Shown: positions 4,418 through 7,336 of the stretch, one piece after another | How positions within the stretch are numbered: position 1 is the first letter of the stretch | Layout of the letters: each line of letters begins with the position of its first letter | NCBI GenBank assembly: GCA_903832105.1 | Contig: CAILAO010000949.1 | Location: forward strand, 1 to 7,336 | Reading direction: 5' to 3' | Length of the DNA: 7,336 bases | Source: an uncultured Pseudomonadota bacterium | GTDB taxonomy: Bacteria; Bdellovibrionota_B; Oligoflexia; Oligoflexales; CAILAO01 | The notes under the pieces: generated by a model | Seen by the model: only the letters and a program-made list of their open reading frames with translations | Database searches by the model: none | Told to the model about the DNA's origin: nothing | Translations under genes and position numbers: made by a program

Positions 4418-5833
4418 TTAAGTTGCCTTTTCTGGGGGTGTTTCTTCGGGATAAACCCCCGTGAAGCAGGCATAACAAAAAGACTTTTGCGACCCCTCAC
4501 CCAAAGCCTGTTTTAAGCCTTCAAGACTCAAAAACGCAAGAGTATCAGCCCCCACAAACTGTCTAATCTCTTCAACAGTCATCCTACTTGCCAGAAGCGA
4601 GCTCTTCTCTGGGGTATCAATGCCAAAATAGCAAGGATCTGTGATGGGAGGCGATCCGATCCGAAAGTGGATCTTGGATGCCCCCGCCCGCCTCAGCATC
4701 TTTATGATCTTTGCAGCGGTCGTTCCTCGCACAATCGAGTCATCGACCACAACAACACTTCGATCTTTGAGGACCCGTTTTACGGGATTAAGTTTGAGTC
4801 TGACTCCAAAATCCCGAATAGCCTGCGAGGGTTCAATAAACGTCCGCCCTACATAATGATTTCGAATAAGCCCCATCTCGAAAGGCAGCCGTGACGCCTC
4901 CGCATAGCCGTATGCCATAGGGAGTCCCGAGTCAGGAATGGCAATTACAATGGCGGCATCTTTGGCTGGGGCTTCTTTAAACAGCCGGTGCCCAATTTGC
5001 CTCCTAAGATAATACATCTCATCACTACCAAAAAGCCGGCTGTCGGGCCTCGCAAAATAGATCGGCTCGAAGGAGCAATAGGCTGATTTTCTCTTCTGCA
5101 GCGGATAATATGAAGATATTTTCTGGGTAACATCGATCTCTACAATTTCACCAGGCTCTACTTCCCGTAAAAATTCTGCTTCGATAAGGTCAAACACACA
5201 TGTCTCGCTCGCTACGATATGAGCATTGCCACGTCTTCCAAGCACTAAAGGTCGAAAACCAAACGGATCTCTTATGGCAAAAAGTCTGTCTTTTGACAAC
5301 ACTACGAGTGAATATGCGCCCTTGACCTGTGCCATAGCCTCCGCAATCCGCTCTCGAAGGTTTTGCTTTTGAGATCTCGCAATCAAGTGCATAAAAACTT
5401 CGGTGTCTGAAGTCGATTGAAAAATACTCCCTGCAATCTCAAGTTCGCGGCGAATCGCGGTCGCGTTTGTCAAATTGCCGTTATGTGCGATAGCAAGCCG
5501 TCCGATTGACGTTCTAAAAAAGAAAGGTTGTACGTTTTGAAAAAGACGTCCGCCATATGTCGAATACCGCACATGACCTATGCCGGAAGTGCCAGGAAGC
5601 TCCGAGAGAATATCACGGTCAATACCATCAGAGACCAGACCAAACGACTTATGATCGTAAAATCGTCCATCCGGAGCGGGAGTTCCTTCGGGCGTTTCAG
5701 GCGAAGCCGTCACGATCCCACAGGCCTCTTGGCCTCGATGTTGCAACGCATAAAGGCCGAGATAAACGAGATTTGCAGCTTCAGCATCACCTATGACGCC
5801 AACAACACCACACTCTTCTTTCATCGAATCCAT
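4418..5833 (-). CDS. purF: Amidophosphoribosyltransferase
   Basis: First committed step of de novo purine synthesis in the cytosol: PRPP plus glutamine gives 5-phosphoribosylamine. It has 471 residues, near family length. A short propeptide (MDSMKEE) precedes Cys8, the N-terminal nucleophile of the glutaminase domain after processing (CGVVGV). HVRYST (87-92), HNGN (117-120) and TSDTE (141-145) belong to the same domain. The phosphoribosyltransferase domain shows the PRPP loop VVVVDDSIVRGTT (360-372). Cys253, Cys401, Cys453 and Cys456 sit where the Bacillus-type enzyme binds its [4Fe-4S] cluster (YCSFEPIYFARPDS, DPCYFGID, FCYACFTG). The gene starts 26 bp after the purL stop. ATG 5833 is preferred over the ATG at 5824 because a modest GAAGTGAG lies upstream. 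The tRNA-Ser pair follows on the same strand. Confidence 0.97.
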   Translation of the reverse strand: MDSMKEECGVVGVIGDAEAANLVYLGLYALQHRGQEACGIVTASPETPEGTPAPDGRFYDHKSFGLVSDGIDRDILSELPGTSGIGHVRYSTYGGRLFQNVQPFFFRTSIGRLAIAHNGNLTNATAIRRELEIAGSIFQSTSDTEVFMHLIARSQKQNLRERIAEAMAQVKGAYSLVVLSKDRLFAIRDPFGFRPLVLGRRGNAHIVASETCVFDLIEAEFLREVEPGEIVEIDVTQKISSYYPLQKRKSAYCSFEPIYFARPDSRLFGSDEMYYLRRQIGHRLFKEAPAKDAAIVIAIPDSGLPMAYGYAEASRLPFEMGLIRNHYVGRTFIEPSQAIRDFGVRLKLNPVKRVLKDRSVVVVDDSIVRGTTAAKIIKMLRRAGASKIHFRIGSPPITDPCYFGIDTPEKSSLLASRMTVEEIRQFVGADTLAFLSLEGLKQALGEGSQKSFCYACFTGVYPEETPPEKAT

Positions 5834-5859
5834 ATATTCTCACTTCAATCGCAAGACCG

Positions 5860-7336
5860 CTATGTCCTACGCGGATCAAGAACCCTCTGAATATCCTTCA
5901 CATCGATCGACCACTCTTCGAATAAAAACTGCGACGTTTCATCCAACACGAGTTTTCCAATTTCAGATGCACATGCGTCCTTCATATCTAGAACCAATTT
6001 TTTAAACTTAGAAAGACTCTCATCACTCACACTTACAATATACGCCCCGTGAACTTCACCTAAATACCATAAAAGTTTCTGCTGCGGTTCACTCGCTTCT
6101 CTCCCCAATGCGGACCACACGTTGCCAAGCTTTAACTCAAAACCAAAACCTTTCACACTACACATCTTTGCAAGACATCCCGCGATACCACCCCCTCCGA
6201 CGTCACGCGCTGTTTCTATTAAACCCTGACTAATTGCCTTCCGCAAAAACTGCATAATCTCACGTTCAGCTTGCCAATGAATCTCTGGAAGTTCTGCATC
6301 AGTGAGCGTCTCAGATACGATCTTTTCGACAAGAGATCCCGCAAAAGAAGGTTTCATCTTTTTTGAATAAATTAGAAATACATATCCAGGATTCATGAAG
6401 ACACTGGGAGGAGTATTCCGTACGTCGTCAATTTTTCCAACCATACCGATCATTGGCGTCGGATAAATGCTGCTTCCATCTGTTTCATTATAAAAACTAA
6501 CGTTACCACTCACGACTGGAATTTCGAGATTTTGACATGCGTCACTGATGCCATCAACCCCTTCCGAAAATTCCCACATAACATGTTCATTCTCAGGATT
6601 TCCGAAGTTAAGACAATCAGTAATCGCGAGGGGCTCTCCCCCTGTCGCAGCAATCATGCGAGCTGATTTTAACACCGCGTGCGCCGCACCCAGTCTTGGA
6701 TTTAAATAACAGTAACGTTCATGACACGCTGTTGCCATCGAAACACCTAAATAAGGCTTATCCGTCGTAAGATCCGACCGTATCCATTGTACTGCGGCGC
6801 CCTGACCTTCGGGACCCAGGACCGTCTTTGTTCCTATGTGATGATCGTATTGATCATAAATCCACGGCTTTTCAGCTGTATCTTTTAGAATGTCCAGAAA
6901 TGTTTCACGAACATCCCGTTTCACAATCTTTGTTGCAATATCTTCTTGGAGCTTCTCAGGAGAATTTTTTCTCGTTACACGAGCCTTAATTGGTCTTGAA
7001 TAAAGCGGCGCACGATCGGTTAATGGCGCAACGGGGACATCAACTTCGAGACGGTCTTGATAAACAATCTGAACCCGCCCCGTGTCAGTCACCCTACCGA
7101 TGACACCGTAAGCGAGCTGCCATTTTTCAAGAACCGCAGCTAGATTTTCCCAATGCTCTGGCTTAATCACCATCAGCATACGTTCTTGAGATTCTGACAG
7201 CAAAATCTCATAAGCGGTCATGTTGCGCGCACGGAGAGGAACGTAACCAAGATCAAAAAAGATTCCATTGCCAGCTCGACCCGCCATTTCAAAAGAAGAT
7301 GATGTAAGACCGGCCGCTCCCATGTCCTGAAGGCCT
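5860..7336 (-). CDS. purL: Phosphoribosylformylglycinamidine synthase subunit PurL (5' end cut off)
   Basis: ATP-dependent synthetase subunit converting FGAR to FGAM in purine synthesis, normally with PurQ (glutaminase) and PurS. 491 residues are visible and the frame stays open to the window edge. The first visible residues, GLQDMGAAGLTSSSFEMA, are a conserved internal block, so the ATG at 7321-7323 is not the start; roughly the first third is missing. Other landmarks, numbered from the first visible residue, are LLSESQERM (45-53), YDQYDHHIGT (160-169), TDCLNFGNPE (239-248), VSGNVSFYNET (275-285) and the glycine-rich DVGGGGIAG (377-385). Spacing and the C-terminus fit the ~730-750-residue PurL that lacks a fused glutaminase domain. 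The stop is TAG at 5860-5862, and purF follows after 26 bp, probably in the same operon. Confidence 0.95.
   Translation of the reverse strand, partial: GLQDMGAAGLTSSSFEMAGRAGNGIFFDLGYVPLRARNMTAYEILLSESQERMLMVIKPEHWENLAAVLEKWQLAYGVIGRVTDTGRVQIVYQDRLEVDVPVAPLTDRAPLYSRPIKARVTRKNSPEKLQEDIATKIVKRDVRETFLDILKDTAEKPWIYDQYDHHIGTKTVLGPEGQGAAVQWIRSDLTTDKPYLGVSMATACHERYCYLNPRLGAAHAVLKSARMIAATGGEPLAITDCLNFGNPENEHVMWEFSEGVDGISDACQNLEIPVVSGNVSFYNETDGSSIYPTPMIGMVGKIDDVRNTPPSVFMNPGYVFLIYSKKMKPSFAGSLVEKIVSETLTDAELPEIHWQAEREIMQFLRKAISQGLIETARDVGGGGIAGCLAKMCSVKGFGFELKLGNVWSALGREASEPQQKLLWYLGEVHGAYIVSVSDESLSKFKKLVLDMKDACASEIGKLVLDETSQFLFEEWSIDVKDIQRVLDPRRT

Noticed and set aside
4434..4460. GGGGG...CCCCC inverted repeat as a terminator
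   Set aside because: It lies within the purF coding end, has a bulged stem and is not followed by a T tract on either strand.
6175..6213. DVGGGG in PurL as an inactivating change from DVSDGG
   Set aside because: Glycine-rich variants such as DCGAGG or DLGGGG occur in PurL subfamilies, and all other motifs are intact.
7321..7323. ATG as the start of purL
   Set aside because: The codons before it (GLQD) continue a conserved PurL block, so it is an internal methionine.

Overview
The window joins the end of an integrated mobilizable element (left, about 1-4160) to a stretch of core bacterial chromosome (right, about 4135-7336). The host is a Gram-negative-like bacterium with AT-leaning codon use. 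Its PurF is of the propeptide plus [4Fe-4S] type, its PurL is of the glutaminase-less type with a GLQDMGAAGLTSSS-type motif, and neither tRNA encodes CCA. This fits Proteobacteria in the broad sense (alpha- or delta/Bdellovibrio-like lineages), but I cannot fix the taxon from this sequence alone.

Layout. On the + strand lie four tightly packed genes. The first two are a MobC/NikA-like relaxosome protein and a VirD2/MobP-like relaxase that overlap by 14 bp. The next two are a MerR/AlpA-like excisionase-type HTH protein and a tyrosine recombinase that overlap by 10 bp. The integrase is followed by about 300 bp without a gene. This stretch is rich in structure: a 13-bp hairpin, a near-perfect 20-bp palindrome, and three copies of TCACTTCCA at an exact 12-bp period with one near-copy inverted upstream. 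On the - strand follow tRNA-Ser(GCU), tRNA-Ser(UGA), purF and the 3' two thirds of purL.

Interpretation. MobC and the relaxase would process an oriT for transfer by a helper conjugation system. The integrase and excisionase would insert the element into, and release it from, the 3' end of tRNA-Ser(GCU). No type IV secretion gene is visible, so within this window it looks like an integrative mobilizable element (IME) rather than a self-transmissible ICE; the rest lies to the left of position 1. The repeats beside the tRNA are good candidates for integrase arm-type sites. The most unusual protein feature is the relaxase C-terminal half. It resembles a CHC2/DUF3991/Toprim primase module that has lost its zinc ligands and catalytic acidic residues.

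On the host side, purL and purF form a purine biosynthesis gene pair transcribed toward the two serine tRNAs. Integrase and tRNAs are therefore convergent.
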